Source: a virus
IMG/VR virus record: IMGVR_UViG_3300019886_000009
Location: 1 to 43,586 of that record
Strand: one strand, 5' to 3'
DNA: 43,586 nt
Both the position numbers and the translations under genes were made by a program. Below, one piece after another: positions 23,491-30,470 of this stretch; within the stretch, counting starts at the first letter, position 1, and each line of letters starts with the position of its first letter. The notes below the pieces were generated by a model, which had not been told where the DNA came from, made no database searches, and saw only the letters and a program-made list of their open reading frames with translations.

Positions 23491-23804
23491 TACCGTAAGG
23501 CCTCCAAGCCTTCATCAATCGTTCTTGCAATCACATATTTGTGACCCAATGCCTCTACGCGCTCCCTGAATGCCGCCTGTGCCTCTTTGCGCGACTTGCG
23601 GGTAGCTCCGGCAGGGTCCTTCGTCTCCAGCCACGTCACGGGGCGATTACGCGGGAAGCAGAGGATGTCTGCGGTCCCTTCCGGGCATAGGTGAATCCAG
23701 TAAGGCCCCTTTTGCAGAGCGCCCGACTGCATGCGGAATGCTTCGACGCCCATCTGCTTGAGCATCTTGAGCAAGGGGCCGGTAAGATCCTTCGTCTCGC
23801 CCAT
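23490..23804 (-). CDS. VRR-NUC domain nuclease
   Basis: A 104-residue protein consisting of one VRR-NUC domain. It shows GTADILCF (metal-binding Asp), WLETKDP (Glu-x-Lys), a K-x2-AQAAF segment and GHKYVIA. These define the PD-(D/E)xK fold of the family, known as structure-specific DNA nucleases. In phages it may resolve recombination or replication junctions. GGAGG and a TAATG overlap fix the start at 23804; a longer frame to 23879 is not needed. Confidence 0.85.
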   Translation of the reverse strand: MGETKDLTGPLLKMLKQMGVEAFRMQSGALQKGPYWIHLCPEGTADILCFPRNRPVTWLETKDPAGATRKSRKEAQAAFRERVEALGHKYVIARTIDEGLEALR

Positions 23805-24019
23805 TACGCCACCCTCCGCGACAACTCCAACATGCGTTCGATGGATTCGCTCTGCGGATCTTTGCGCTTGCCGACACACAAGCTGCGGTCATATTCGCGC
23901 AGCCAATTGCGCACTGCATCCGCATCTCTGTCGAGCAGCGCCGCCAACTCTTCGGCTGATACCCTCGCGCGGTTATTGAGAATTTGGCGCTTCTCATGCG
24001 CGTTGAATAGCTGGCTCAC
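23804..24019 (-). CDS. Small helix-turn-helix protein
   Basis: A 71-residue protein with GTG start in GTGA overlap. Residues 18-48 look like an HTH (RVSAEELAALLDRDADAVRN), with basic flanks. It could be a DNA-binding regulator or adaptor of replication. Its gene overlaps the nuclease gene at TAATG, so both are made together. Confidence 0.65.
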   Translation of the reverse strand: MSQLFNAHEKRQILNNRARVSAEELAALLDRDADAVRNWLREYDRSLCVGKRKDPQSESIERMLELSRRVA

Positions 24020-24222
24020 TTGGCCCTCTTATCGCGCCTGATCCGAGTGGCGCACTCCTCGCACAATGTCTCATAGCCCAAATCGCGAGGTTTACCGCAC
24101 AAAACGCACAGGCCATTAGTCTTTCGTTGCGTCCTGCGAATCTGCGCATAATGCTTCATGCACAGACCCCTGCCCTCAACGGGCTTATCGCAGCCAATCT
24201 CACAACACGTGCTTACCGTCAC
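24016..24222 (-). CDS. Small two-site zinc protein
   Basis: A 68-residue protein with GTG start (GAGGTGA upstream). It has two Cys clusters: CCEIGCDKPVEGRGLCMKHY, and LCVLCGKPRDLG followed by LCEEC. This resembles the metal-binding N-terminal half of phage HNH proteins, but no HNH catalytic motif follows. A strongly basic end (RIRRDKRAK) suggests nucleic-acid binding. Confidence 0.65.
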   Translation of the reverse strand: MTVSTCCEIGCDKPVEGRGLCMKHYAQIRRTQRKTNGLCVLCGKPRDLGYETLCEECATRIRRDKRAK

Positions 24223-24401
24223 TTGCTCACCTCGCGATTCTCTTTCGGCTCTGGCATGAATCCCCTTTTCCCGTGACAGCGGCAGGTGCATAATGTGCGC
24301 TCAGCGCCGTGGCCCTTAACGCCTGTGCATCTTTGGCATCTACCGTCCCTGCAGTAGGTGCCGGGATTGCTGCCGCGTGAGTACTGCCTCACTCCGCCCA
24401 T
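24219..24401 (-). CDS. Small Cys/His-rich basic protein
   Basis: A 60-residue protein with six Cys and two His in YCRDGRCQRCTGVKGHG and LCTCRCHGKRG, probably binding zinc. Start at 24401 is set by GGGGAT and position inside the preceding gene's end. A longer frame upstream is Arg-rich noise. Function unknown; likely nucleic-acid binding. Confidence 0.55.
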   Translation of the reverse strand: MGGVRQYSRGSNPGTYCRDGRCQRCTGVKGHGAERTLCTCRCHGKRGFMPEPKENREVSK

Positions 24402-24490
24402 GGTGCATATCCCCGCTTGATGACCACGAATCCAACCGCGAGGGCGGCGACGATGAGTGCGATGATGCCGAGTCCGATGGCGATCCCCAT
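24389..24490 (-). CDS. 33-residue membrane microprotein
   Basis: One membrane helix (GIAIGLGIIALIVAALAVGF) ending VVIKRGYAPWAE. GGAGG precedes the ATG, which overlaps the upstream stop (TAATG). Same class as the other tiny membrane genes here. Confidence 0.6.
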   Translation of the reverse strand: MGIAIGLGIIALIVAALAVGFVVIKRGYAPWAE

Positions 24491-24801
24491 TAGCGGCCTC
24501 CGTTTGCTTTGGCGAGCGCCGCTCTGACAATCTCGGCGGGCCAAATGCACCCCTCGTGGCCTGCCAGCGTCTTGGCCTCGATGGATTCAAGTGCCGTTAA
24601 TGCGACGTTGAGTGCCTCATACATCTCCGGCGCGGCGGCGATGAGTGCTCCGTTTGCTCTGGCGGGGAGGTCGTCTCCGGTCAGGATTGCCGCTGTCCAT
24701 GCTGCGGCAATCGATTGATAACGACCGCTTACCTGGCCGGTAATTACTATGCTGTACTCGGACTCTTCTGCTTCCCACGGTCCCGGTGAGAATTTAGCCA
24801 T
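24490..24801 (-). CDS. FSPGPW-type phage hypothetical protein
   Basis: A 103-residue protein of a widespread phage type: FSPGPWEAE at the start, RANGALIAAAPEMYEAL in the middle, helical end. AGGAGG selects the ATG at 24801. A paralogue is at 28987 in the same operon. Proteins with this '(T/S)PGPW ... LIAAAP.MYEAL' pattern are abundant in phages and prophages, but the function is unknown. Confidence 0.75.
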   Translation of the reverse strand: MAKFSPGPWEAEESEYSIVITGQVSGRYQSIAAAWTAAILTGDDLPARANGALIAAAPEMYEALNVALTALESIEAKTLAGHEGCIWPAEIVRAALAKANGGR

Positions 24802-24950
24802 CACTTACCTCCTACGAGTTGCCAGTACACGATTGCTGCGATAACTACGGCGACGATGACAGCGAAGCACACCACGGCGAACTTGCGATTCCAGCGCGCC
24901 TCGTCGCATTCGGTGCACTGGTACAGGTCGTGCGGGCAGCGGTGGGTCAT
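24801..24950 (-). CDS. 49-residue zinc-knuckle membrane microprotein
   Basis: Starts MTHRCPHDLYQCTECDEARW, a four-ligand zinc-like knuckle (C, H, C, C), followed by a membrane helix (FAVVCFAVIVAVVIAAIVYW). The gene overlaps the methyltransferase stop (ATGA). A cytoplasmic zinc head anchored to the membrane is the likely topology. Function unknown. Confidence 0.6.
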   Translation of the reverse strand: MTHRCPHDLYQCTECDEARWNRKFAVVCFAVIVAVVIAAIVYWQLVGGK

Positions 24951-25594
24951 GCGGTGGCCTCTTCCTCGAAACTGAATACTTCTTGGCTGAGGCGCTTGGC
25001 GGCGATCTCGCAATAGCGTTCTTCGATCTCGATGCCAATTGCCTTGCGGCCTAGATTCTTGGCGGCGACCAGCGTTGTGCCGGAGCCCATGAAGGGGTCG
25101 AGGATTATTCCTTCTGGCTTAGCCTTGGAGATGCACCATTCCATGACGGCAACGGGCTTCTGTGTCGGGTGCGAGACGGGCTCGGGCCGAAGGAAGCCCT
25201 GACTCGTGACCGCGTACAAATAGATTCCATAACCGCCCTTCATCCATGCGGCTTCGGCATCGGCGAGAAACGCCTTGCCGTTCTTGAATCGCTTATCCCA
25301 CACCAGCCATGTACCCATAGGAAGCCTGCTTGAATAGCAATTAGCGCCCCACAGGACGACGCAACGGAACTGCATCCACGGCGATGGGTCGAACGGCTCA
25401 GAGTCTCCCCTAACGGGCTCGTAGGTGTTTCCCGGCGTGACGTCTATACCAGAGAACCTCGAGTAATCCGTATCAAAGTCAATCCCATATGGCGGATCGG
25501 TAATCACCGCATCGCACTTCGGCAGCCCCGGCAGAATCTCTCTGCAATCGCCGTGGAAGATGGTTATTCCGGCGTGCTCGTAGTAAGGCGTCAT
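24947..25594 (-). CDS. DNA methyltransferase, DPPY type
   Basis: A 215-residue N4-cytosine/N6-adenine methyltransferase. Motif IV is DPPYGIDF (residues 33-40); the S-adenosylmethionine motif I is DPFMGSGTT near residue 170, placed after motif IV, the beta-class order. HPTQKPVAVMEW near residue 150 is the usual motif before it. It is short, as solitary phage methyltransferases are, with no partner nuclease gene. It probably protects phage DNA or regulates expression. Start at 25594 is set by ATGA overlap; a longer frame upstream is not supported. Confidence 0.9.
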   Translation of the reverse strand: MTPYYEHAGITIFHGDCREILPGLPKCDAVITDPPYGIDFDTDYSRFSGIDVTPGNTYEPVRGDSEPFDPSPWMQFRCVVLWGANCYSSRLPMGTWLVWDKRFKNGKAFLADAEAAWMKGGYGIYLYAVTSQGFLRPEPVSHPTQKPVAVMEWCISKAKPEGIILDPFMGSGTTLVAAKNLGRKAIGIEIEERYCEIAAKRLSQEVFSFEEEATA

Positions 25595-25818
25595 CGCGCA
25601 TCGCTCCTGTGAATCTCGATACATGCCCCGCCGCAGATGCGACCAAAGGCGTGCAGCTTGCTCTTGGGTACGCCCTGGCAGCGGCGCGGCTTGAAGTCTG
25701 TGGGCTCGATATAGCCGGCGCATCCGACGTTGCACTCCATGCAGCGCCATGCGGCGAGCGTGGTGCGTGTCGTTAATACCGGCGCTTGCTGCTCCTGTTC
25801 ACGCGGCGCTGTTCGCAT
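25591..25818 (-). CDS. Small Cys-rich zinc protein
   Basis: A 75-residue protein with a basic/Gln start and six Cys in WRCMECNVGC, RRCQGVP and RICGGACIE. AGGAGG precedes the ATG. Overlaps the methyltransferase gene (ATGA) and the loader-like gene by 20 nt. A metal-binding role is likely; family not recognised. Confidence 0.6.
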   Translation of the reverse strand: MRTAPREQEQQAPVLTTRTTLAAWRCMECNVGCAGYIEPTDFKPRRCQGVPKSKLHAFGRICGGACIEIHRSDAR

Positions 25819-26224
25819 CTGGGGCCTCCTGACGTTCGCGGATACATGCCGCAACATGCTCTGACCATTTGCGCTGGCGCTCGGCGCTTTCGCGGGCCTG
25901 GATGGTGTACTTCATGGCCTCGCGCTGGGCCTCGATCTCCTCGGCGACTTCATCGGGGCGGGGGAAGAATTTCTGCTCAGGGTCAATGCGTAAAGCCTCG
26001 ATTGCCCGTTGCACTGCGGGGAGGGAGTATTTCAGGGCCAGCGCTTCGAAGTCCCTCATGTACTCCCCGATCGCGTCCGTCAAGTCCTGGCTCGGGTACC
26101 GGCGAATCAGGGTCTCCAGCAAAGCGAGTAGGGTCGATGAGTCCCCGCTGGATAGCGATTTCTGCAAGGGCGCGTCTTGCGCTGTCAACGCGCTTGTGAG
26201 TGTCGCTTTGTTTACTCGTTCCAT
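25799..26224 (-). CDS. Helicase-loader-like replication protein
   Basis: A 141-residue helical protein with LLALLETLIRRYPSQDLTDA, then EYMRDFEALALKY and FFPRPDEVAEEIEAQ. The FFPRPDE segment is common in phage replication accessory proteins next to initiator genes, in the position of lambda P or DnaC-type loaders. GGAGGG precedes the ATG. The 5' 242 nt overlap the 3' end of the initiator gene in another frame. No ATPase motif was seen, so it is not a DnaC-type AAA protein. Confidence 0.6.
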   Translation of the reverse strand: MERVNKATLTSALTAQDAPLQKSLSSGDSSTLLALLETLIRRYPSQDLTDAIGEYMRDFEALALKYSLPAVQRAIEALRIDPEQKFFPRPDEVAEEIEAQREAMKYTIQARESAERQRKWSEHVAACIRERQEAPDANSAA

Positions 26225-26960
26225 TGCTTCCCTCCGTTGGCATTGGTTTGTTGAACCTGTCGATTGGCCCGCTTCCGTAGCTCGTGATCCAGCGAATCCA
26301 CTGCGAGGGCCGGTCGCTGTGATTCACGTCTGACTTGAAACGCGCCCTCAGGAATCCGGTGAATTGCTCCAGCGTGATGTGCGGAGCTTCGCGGAGCCAC
26401 ATCCCAAGCTGCTTACCTTCCATCGGTCCCCACGGCATTTGAATGCCCGGATTCTTTGCTTCCCAGTAGCTGGCGATTGCGCTCTTGAAACTCATGTGAC
26501 GGTCGTCTGAGGTGCGCTCGCGCTTGACGCGAGAAGGCTTTTGTATCTGTTCTGTATCTGCTTCTGAGTCTGTATCTGTATCTGGGGGTGTTACAGTAGC
26601 GTTTCCTTTCGTTTCAGTAACGTTACATACCGTTTCATGTAACGTTTCATCCTGTTTCAATGTGCTTCTGAAGCGGCGAACGCGGTCTGTACTGCTGTCA
26701 GATAGGAACTGTCTACGATTCCAATTGATCACTGTCCAGTCCTCCTCGATGAAACCCTTCGCAAGGAAAAGCGCCTTAGTCTCGGCAAGCTCTTGTTCGG
26801 AGATCCGCCAATGAAACGCGCGCTCTGTTTCATGTAACGTTTCCTCTTTGCACCGCTCGCAAAACAGCATGACGAGTCTCCTCTGCATGGCCTCTGGCAG
26901 CATCTGCACCTTAGGGTCATCCGCAAATTCCGAGTACAGCCGAAACCAACTATTTGCCAA
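25983..26960 (-). CDS. Phage replication initiator (O-like / replisome organizer)
   Basis: A 325-residue protein with TTG start. Residues 1-95 are a typical winged-helix N-terminus of phage replisome organizers: WFRLYSEFADDPKVQMLPEA, QRRLVMLFCERC, INWNRRQFLSDSSTDRVRRF. An acidic Asp/Glu/Thr linker (DTDTDSEADTE) follows, then a C-terminal region (WGPMEGKQLGMWLREAP and RPSQWIRWI). The protein would bind origin repeats and recruit helicase. Its gene contains 21-bp-spaced iterons and TGTATCTG repeats. The last 80 codons overprint the next gene. TTG was chosen because the family begins near MANSW and no ATG is available. Confidence 0.85.
   Translation of the reverse strand: MANSWFRLYSEFADDPKVQMLPEAMQRRLVMLFCERCKEETLHETERAFHWRISEQELAETKALFLAKGFIEEDWTVINWNRRQFLSDSSTDRVRRFRSTLKQDETLHETVCNVTETKGNATVTPPDTDTDSEADTEQIQKPSRVKRERTSDDRHMSFKSAIASYWEAKNPGIQMPWGPMEGKQLGMWLREAPHITLEQFTGFLRARFKSDVNHSDRPSQWIRWITSYGSGPIDRFNKPMPTEGSNGTSKQSDTHKRVDSARRALAEIAIQRGLIDPTRFAGDPDSPVPEPGLDGRDRGVHEGLRSAGPEILPPRSATGNRGFTH
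26542..26668. repeat. Origin-like iterons and TGTATCTG repeats
   Basis: Plus-strand iterons start at 26590 (GTTACAGTAGCGTTTC), 26611 (GTTTCAGTAACGTTAC) and 26632 (GTTTCATGTAACGTTTC), exactly 21 bp apart, with a degraded one at 26654. The 17-mer at 26632 recurs exactly at 26827. Beside them are four TGTATCTG copies at 26542, 26553, 26571 and 26577. Iterons inside the initiator gene next to a strand-asymmetric repeat tract mirror the lambda origin layout. Confidence 0.65.
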
Positions 26961-26965
26961 GGCAG

Positions 26966-27058
26966 CTAATCCCCATTTTTCTGTATCCGCGTCTTTGCCG
27001 GATCAGGCCAAACCATCCACCCGATCACCACCACAATGCACAGCAAGAAAGTGTCCAT
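26966..27058 (-). CDS. 30-residue membrane microprotein
   Basis: MDTFLLCIVVVIGWMVWP is a membrane helix followed by a polar basic end (AKTRIQKNGD). GGGGG lies before the ATG. An in-frame ATG at 27100 would add 14 residues. The stretch 27059-27157 upstream otherwise shows nothing. Function unknown. Confidence 0.5.
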   Translation of the reverse strand: MDTFLLCIVVVIGWMVWPDPAKTRIQKNGD

Positions 27059-27157
27059 ACATCCCCCAGGTGTTACTGCGGGGCTTGACGTACCCCGCAT
27101 GAAAGGTCAGCTTGGCCGGCTTCCCTTCACGCTCTGGCCGCAGGAGTGGCGGTGAGG

Positions 27158-27748
27158 TTAAGCTTCTACTGCGTTCTTGCTGTCGATCGCGGCGTTCAAG
27201 TCTGCGAGCATGTCTTGCGGGTTCATGCCTGCATGCTTGCCGAGATAGCCAGCTTGTTCTTCAGTTGTCCAATCCAAGATCCCGAATGCAGCGGTGATGC
27301 GTGGATCCAGCGTGCCCGCGATGCCATTGGTTGCGGCCTTGGCGGCCGTCTTATGCATGACCATCTCCAGAGCCTTCTTGCGCCCCTGTGGAACCGTGAT
27401 CGGCATATCCTCCGCGAGGTCGGGGCTGCCCCAGATGCGAATGCAGTCCACGGTGTCGCGGCCGAACTTGGTGGTGGAGGGAAACAGTGTGATGCGCTTG
27501 CCTACCCACCCATGCGGATTGTTGCCGAACATGCGCCGCAGGCACTCGCCGTTAGTCTTCGGGACGACAAGCTCAAGCGGTCGCTCTACAAAAGAGGCGA
27601 TTACCTTTGCGGCGGCCTTACCTGTTTCCCCGATAAGCTCTGCAACGTCGATGTCCTTGATGGTTAGGGTGACTTTCTTTCCTTTGAGCAGATCCGCTTT
27701 CAAGAATCTGCCAGGGTAAAGTTCTGAATATGTGTCAGGGAGTGCCAT
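27158..27748 (-). CDS. Recombination-associated phage protein
   Basis: A 196-residue protein starting in TAATG overlap with the exonuclease gene. N-terminal YPGRFLKADLLKGKKVTLTI and middle FVERPLELVVPKTNGECLRR, then WVGKRITLF, match a type of phage protein found next to exonuclease and annealing genes. It is beta-rich at the N-terminus, with a helical C-terminus. A single-strand DNA-binding or annealing role is suggested by position only. Confidence 0.65.
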   Translation of the reverse strand: MALPDTYSELYPGRFLKADLLKGKKVTLTIKDIDVAELIGETGKAAAKVIASFVERPLELVVPKTNGECLRRMFGNNPHGWVGKRITLFPSTTKFGRDTVDCIRIWGSPDLAEDMPITVPQGRKKALEMVMHKTAAKAATNGIAGTLDPRITAAFGILDWTTEEQAGYLGKHAGMNPQDMLADLNAAIDSKNAVEA

Positions 27749-28596
27749 TACGAATCCATTTCCAGACCCTCAAGTGCAAGGTCTTCATCGTTGTCAGTCG
27801 AGGTGGCCCGTGTGGGCAGTTGCAAGTCTGATTCTTCGGGTTGATCAGCCGGCCAAGTGCCTGTCTTCTCGCACTCGACCAGCACCTTGATTACTTCGTC
27901 CAGTTCCTCTTTCCCTTGCAGTAGTACGTCCTTGGGGATGCGGTAGACGGCGCTCTCGTGCGGGGCCTTGGATTCGATAGCCCCCAGCTTCATGCTCGCG
28001 TCGGTGTCTAAAAGTGCCATGACGCCCATGTGCTGTATCGCCATCTTGATGTGATAGCCAAGCGCATACGACTGCGCCCCGAACTTGTATGCGCGACAAT
28101 CGCGGGTAGTCTTGAGATCGAATACGGCTCTCATCGTTGGAATCCACTTATCGATCCGCGCCTTCATGCGCCTGCCGGTTACATGGTCGACCCAGAACAA
28201 GCTGACTTCAGTCGGTCCCTTGGCGTCGGCATACTTGCGAATAGGGAGGTTCTTGCGAGCGCCAACGGCCATACCGACCATTGCCGCGCATTCATCCTCA
28301 GTCACGATCATCTTGCTGGAATTGGCGCAACTGAAGGCATCCCATACCTTTCCTCGGCGAACCTTTTGGTCCTCTTCCAATCCCCACACCGCGAAATCGT
28401 CTACCTTGGTTGGTTCAAGGATCAGGCGGTGCGTTGCGATGCCTAATTTAAGCGCTGGCGTAGTTGGCTGCGGGTGGTCCTTCATGTAGCGGTAATGCAT
28501 AGGCGACCGGCGCATGTGGACGATAGATGACCCGTTCAGTGCATCCTCGGCCGCATACTGCTCGAACGGGAGTTCGTAATAGATGCCGTATTTCAT
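27748..28596 (-). CDS. Exonuclease VIII-like PD-(D/E)XK nuclease
   Basis: A 282-residue protein of the RecE C-terminal/DUF3799 type. It has LGIATHRLILEP near residue 55, GRRMKARIDKW (catalytic Asp), AVFDLKTTRD (D-x-K active site) and SYALGYHIKMAIQ (the QxxxY-like helix). Such enzymes degrade the 5' strand for phage recombination with an annealing partner. The start at 28596 is set by ATGA overlap. The partner may be the next gene. Confidence 0.85.
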   Translation of the reverse strand: MKYGIYYELPFEQYAAEDALNGSSIVHMRRSPMHYRYMKDHPQPTTPALKLGIATHRLILEPTKVDDFAVWGLEEDQKVRRGKVWDAFSCANSSKMIVTEDECAAMVGMAVGARKNLPIRKYADAKGPTEVSLFWVDHVTGRRMKARIDKWIPTMRAVFDLKTTRDCRAYKFGAQSYALGYHIKMAIQHMGVMALLDTDASMKLGAIESKAPHESAVYRIPKDVLLQGKEELDEVIKVLVECEKTGTWPADQPEESDLQLPTRATSTDNDEDLALEGLEMDS

Positions 28597-28811
28597 GCGA
28601 TCACCGCCTTGTTGTGCTGTTCCAGCCACCAAGCCTCAGCAGCATCCTCACCGCGAACGGCGCAGATGGTGCAAAAGGTGCAAACGTCGCCCTTGGCATG
28701 GACCCTGAAGTCGCCGCATTCCTTGCAGTAGATGGGCTTGGCCGGCGGTGGTGCCACGGTGCAATGCATGTCGTACAGGCGGTCTAGTTCGGCTTTGCGT
28801 TCGGGCGTCAT
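28593..28811 (-). CDS. Small zinc-ribbon protein
   Basis: A 72-residue protein with start at 28811 in ATGA overlap. Helix (RKAELDRLYDMHC) followed by YCKECGDFRVHAKG and CTFCTIC, two Cys pairs for one zinc, then a helical end. A longer upstream frame is spurious. Function unknown. Confidence 0.6.
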   Translation of the reverse strand: MTPERKAELDRLYDMHCTVAPPPAKPIYCKECGDFRVHAKGDVCTFCTICAVRGEDAAEAWWLEQHNKAVIA

Positions 28812-28990
28812 TGCGCAACCTGCTTTCTGCGCGCCCGGTAGCCGCTGTAGTCGCCCAGATGAAAAGCGGCGGCGATCGCGAGGCATACAGAGACAATCAT
28901 CGGAGCAGCGCCGGTGGTGTAGTCGTGAACGATGGCCACGACCATGAACAATGCGGCTTGAGTGGTGATATCGATGAGGCTGCGCTTCAT
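28808..28990 (-). CDS. 60-residue membrane microprotein
   Basis: Two hydrophobic segments (AALFMVVAIV and APMIVSVCLAIAAAF) and a basic end (GYRARRKQVAQ). ATGA overlaps link it to both neighbours. Part of the small membrane protein series of this operon. Confidence 0.6.
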   Translation of the reverse strand: MKRSLIDITTQAALFMVVAIVHDYTTGAAPMIVSVCLAIAAAFHLGDYSGYRARRKQVAQ

Positions 28991-29298
28991 CGGCGGCCTG
29001 CTTTCGCGAGGGCTGCGTCAATCTGCTCAGTTATGCGCATAGCCTTGTTGGGGCCGCCATTGTCGTTAATGTCGGAATGGTCGTAGAACCACTCGCGAGC
29101 TTCTTCCAGCGCCTCGTACATATCCGGCGCTGCCGCGATGAGGGCTGCGTTTGCGCGCCCCTGTTCTGGGTTAGTAACGGATAGCGGGTTGAATTCGGCA
29201 ATGATGATCTCGTCTGGTGAAAAGATCGAGTGATACGCCTTCCCATTGCCGTACATGCCGCTGTCGTGGTCCCACGGGCCCGGTGTGAACTTAGTCAT
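28987..29298 (-). CDS. FTPGPW-type phage hypothetical protein (paralogue)
   Basis: A 103-residue protein with MTKFTPGPWDHDSG, RANAALIAAAPDMYEALEE and a helical end ALAKAGRR. It is a paralogue of the protein at 24490 (same length, same motifs, same end ALAKA-x-GR-type). Start at 29298 is in TAATG overlap. Each copy has a tiny membrane gene beside it, so the pair of genes may have duplicated together. Confidence 0.75.
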   Translation of the reverse strand: MTKFTPGPWDHDSGMYGNGKAYHSIFSPDEIIIAEFNPLSVTNPEQGRANAALIAAAPDMYEALEEAREWFYDHSDINDNGGPNKAMRITEQIDAALAKAGRR

Positions 29299-29435
29299 TA
29301 GCGGCGTCCCTTCTGGCAGAAATCCAGCCACCAATCAGCGGCGCGATTAAGCTCCGGCGAGTAACGCGTGACGAGGAAGGCGCCAAGGATCAGCGCAACG
29401 GAAAGTGCAGCTATGAATGTGAGGAGGTCTAGCAT
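29298..29435 (-). CDS. 45-residue membrane microprotein
   Basis: One membrane helix (LLTFIAALSVALILGAFLV), then TRYSPELNRAADWWLDF and a basic end. TAATG overlaps at both ends make it part of the operon. Function unknown. Confidence 0.6.
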   Translation of the reverse strand: MLDLLTFIAALSVALILGAFLVTRYSPELNRAADWWLDFCQKGRR

Positions 29436-29839
29436 TAGATCACCGCCTTGAGCGCGTCTAGGTCCTTCTGCATGTCGGCGATGTAATCCACCTTGCCCTC
29501 AATCTCGGCGATGGCGTGAGAGTGAATCCTGATCGCGTCGAGGGTGCTGTCGATGTGCACCTTGAGCATGGCGTCAGGCAGCACGCGCCACTCGTTGGTT
29601 TCCATGCGGTGCTTGGCGCGGGTAGCGTTGTAAATCAGGGTGTCGAGATCCATGGTCAAGATAGAGCGCATCTCGGTCTCATGGCAGCGCATCGTTTCAA
29701 GCTGCGCCTGCGCCTGCTCGATATCGGCGAGGATGATGCTCGCGGCTAGCTTGCCGGCCAGTTCGGATTTGGTAGGTGTGAGGGCTAATGCGGTTGGGAT
29801 GTGCTTGTCGATCAGTTGATAGATTCGTCTGTGATTCAT
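29435..29839 (-). CDS. Helical hypothetical early protein
   Basis: A 134-residue protein preceded by GGAGGA. Long helices (LAGKLAASIILADIEQAQAQ, AIAEIEGKVDYIADMQKDL) suggest a coiled coil. No enzyme motif. Second gene of the leftward operon. Function unknown. Confidence 0.65.
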   Translation of the reverse strand: MNHRRIYQLIDKHIPTALALTPTKSELAGKLAASIILADIEQAQAQLETMRCHETEMRSILTMDLDTLIYNATRAKHRMETNEWRVLPDAMLKVHIDSTLDAIRIHSHAIAEIEGKVDYIADMQKDLDALKAVI

Positions 29840-29880
29840 TTGCTTCCTCCATAACGGCGGCCACCGGGTTGGGGTGTGGT

Positions 29881-30105
29881 TTATGCGAGCGGGTGAACTT
29901 CCAAGGCTCCGCTGAAGCCCACGAAGGTCTTGTGGAAGTAGCGGCTTGAGGAGGTTCGTTCGAGGGTGATCGAGTCGAGAATGTATGCGCTTGAGAGCGA
30001 CTTCTTCTCGTAGGCGGCAAGTGGTGGTCCCTGGGGGTCGCTGAGGAGTGATCCGCCTTCTGGAACCACAAACTTCTTTCCGATAGCTAACTTGGCGAAT
30101 TTCAT
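29881..30105 (-). CDS. First gene of the leftward operon, hypothetical
   Basis: A 74-residue protein with GGAGG 5 nt before the ATG. Beta-rich start (MKFAKLAIGKKFVVPEGGSL), then SSRYFHKTFVGFSGALEV. No membrane segment. It lies directly behind the operator-like dyad, so it is the first product under control of the neighbouring HTH regulator. Function unknown. Confidence 0.65.
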   Translation of the reverse strand: MKFAKLAIGKKFVVPEGGSLLSDPQGPPLAAYEKKSLSSAYILDSITLERTSSSRYFHKTFVGFSGALEVHPLA

Positions 30106-30130
30106 CCGTGCCTCCGGTGCGTTAAACTGA

Positions 30131-30238
30131 AAGCGTTACTTCTGCGTTTTCAGGTCACTTAAACCGGAGCAATTACGGAGAACGCTGCGATTTAAGTTCG
30201 AAACCAACATCTGACCTGAAATCCTAGACTTAACGCTT
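30131..30238. promoter_or_regulatory. Operator-like dyad between regulator and leftward operon
   Basis: AAGCGTTA (30131-30138) and TTTCAGGTCA (30148-30157) are mirrored by TGACCTGAAA (30212-30221) and TAACGCTT (30231-30238). Both arms are 27 nt long with the same 9-nt gap, centred at 30184. ACTTAAA/TTTAAGT (30157-30163, 30191-30197) is nested inside. AGCGTTA also occurs, inverted, within the regulator's own promoter at 30487-30493. This suggests a multi-site operator. Confidence 0.6.
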
Positions 30239-30253
30239 ACTTTTGCGGGGTTG

Positions 30254-30463
30254 CTACGCTGCTTTTTTGCGGAATATTATCTCCCGCTCATAGCCAAGAA
30301 AGCTTGCCACCTTAGCGCCCATAGGTCTCTTGCCGCTCAGAATCTCTGAGATATAAACAAGGCTGACCCCGGCTTGCTTGGCAACGGCGGTCATGGTCGA
30401 TTCCCGTGTCATCTTTCGAAGTTCCTCGACCATCGTGTCGTGCTTGCGAACTGTCTTAGGCAT
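30254..30463 (-). CDS. HTH (XRE/Cro-like) regulator
   Basis: A 69-residue protein with a helix-turn-helix (MTAVAKQAGVSLVYISEILS, then GKRPMGAKVASFLGY). Short size and isolated position match Cro/CI-type phage regulators, although there is no C-terminal dimerisation or cleavage domain as in CI. It probably binds the AGCGTTA sites next to it and switches between lysogeny and lytic growth. The ATG lies 7 nt after a TTAACT -10 box, so the message may be leaderless, like lambda cI from PRM. Confidence 0.8.
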   Translation of the reverse strand: MPKTVRKHDTMVEELRKMTRESTMTAVAKQAGVSLVYISEILSGKRPMGAKVASFLGYEREIIFRKKAA

Positions 30464-30470
30464 GTCGTTA

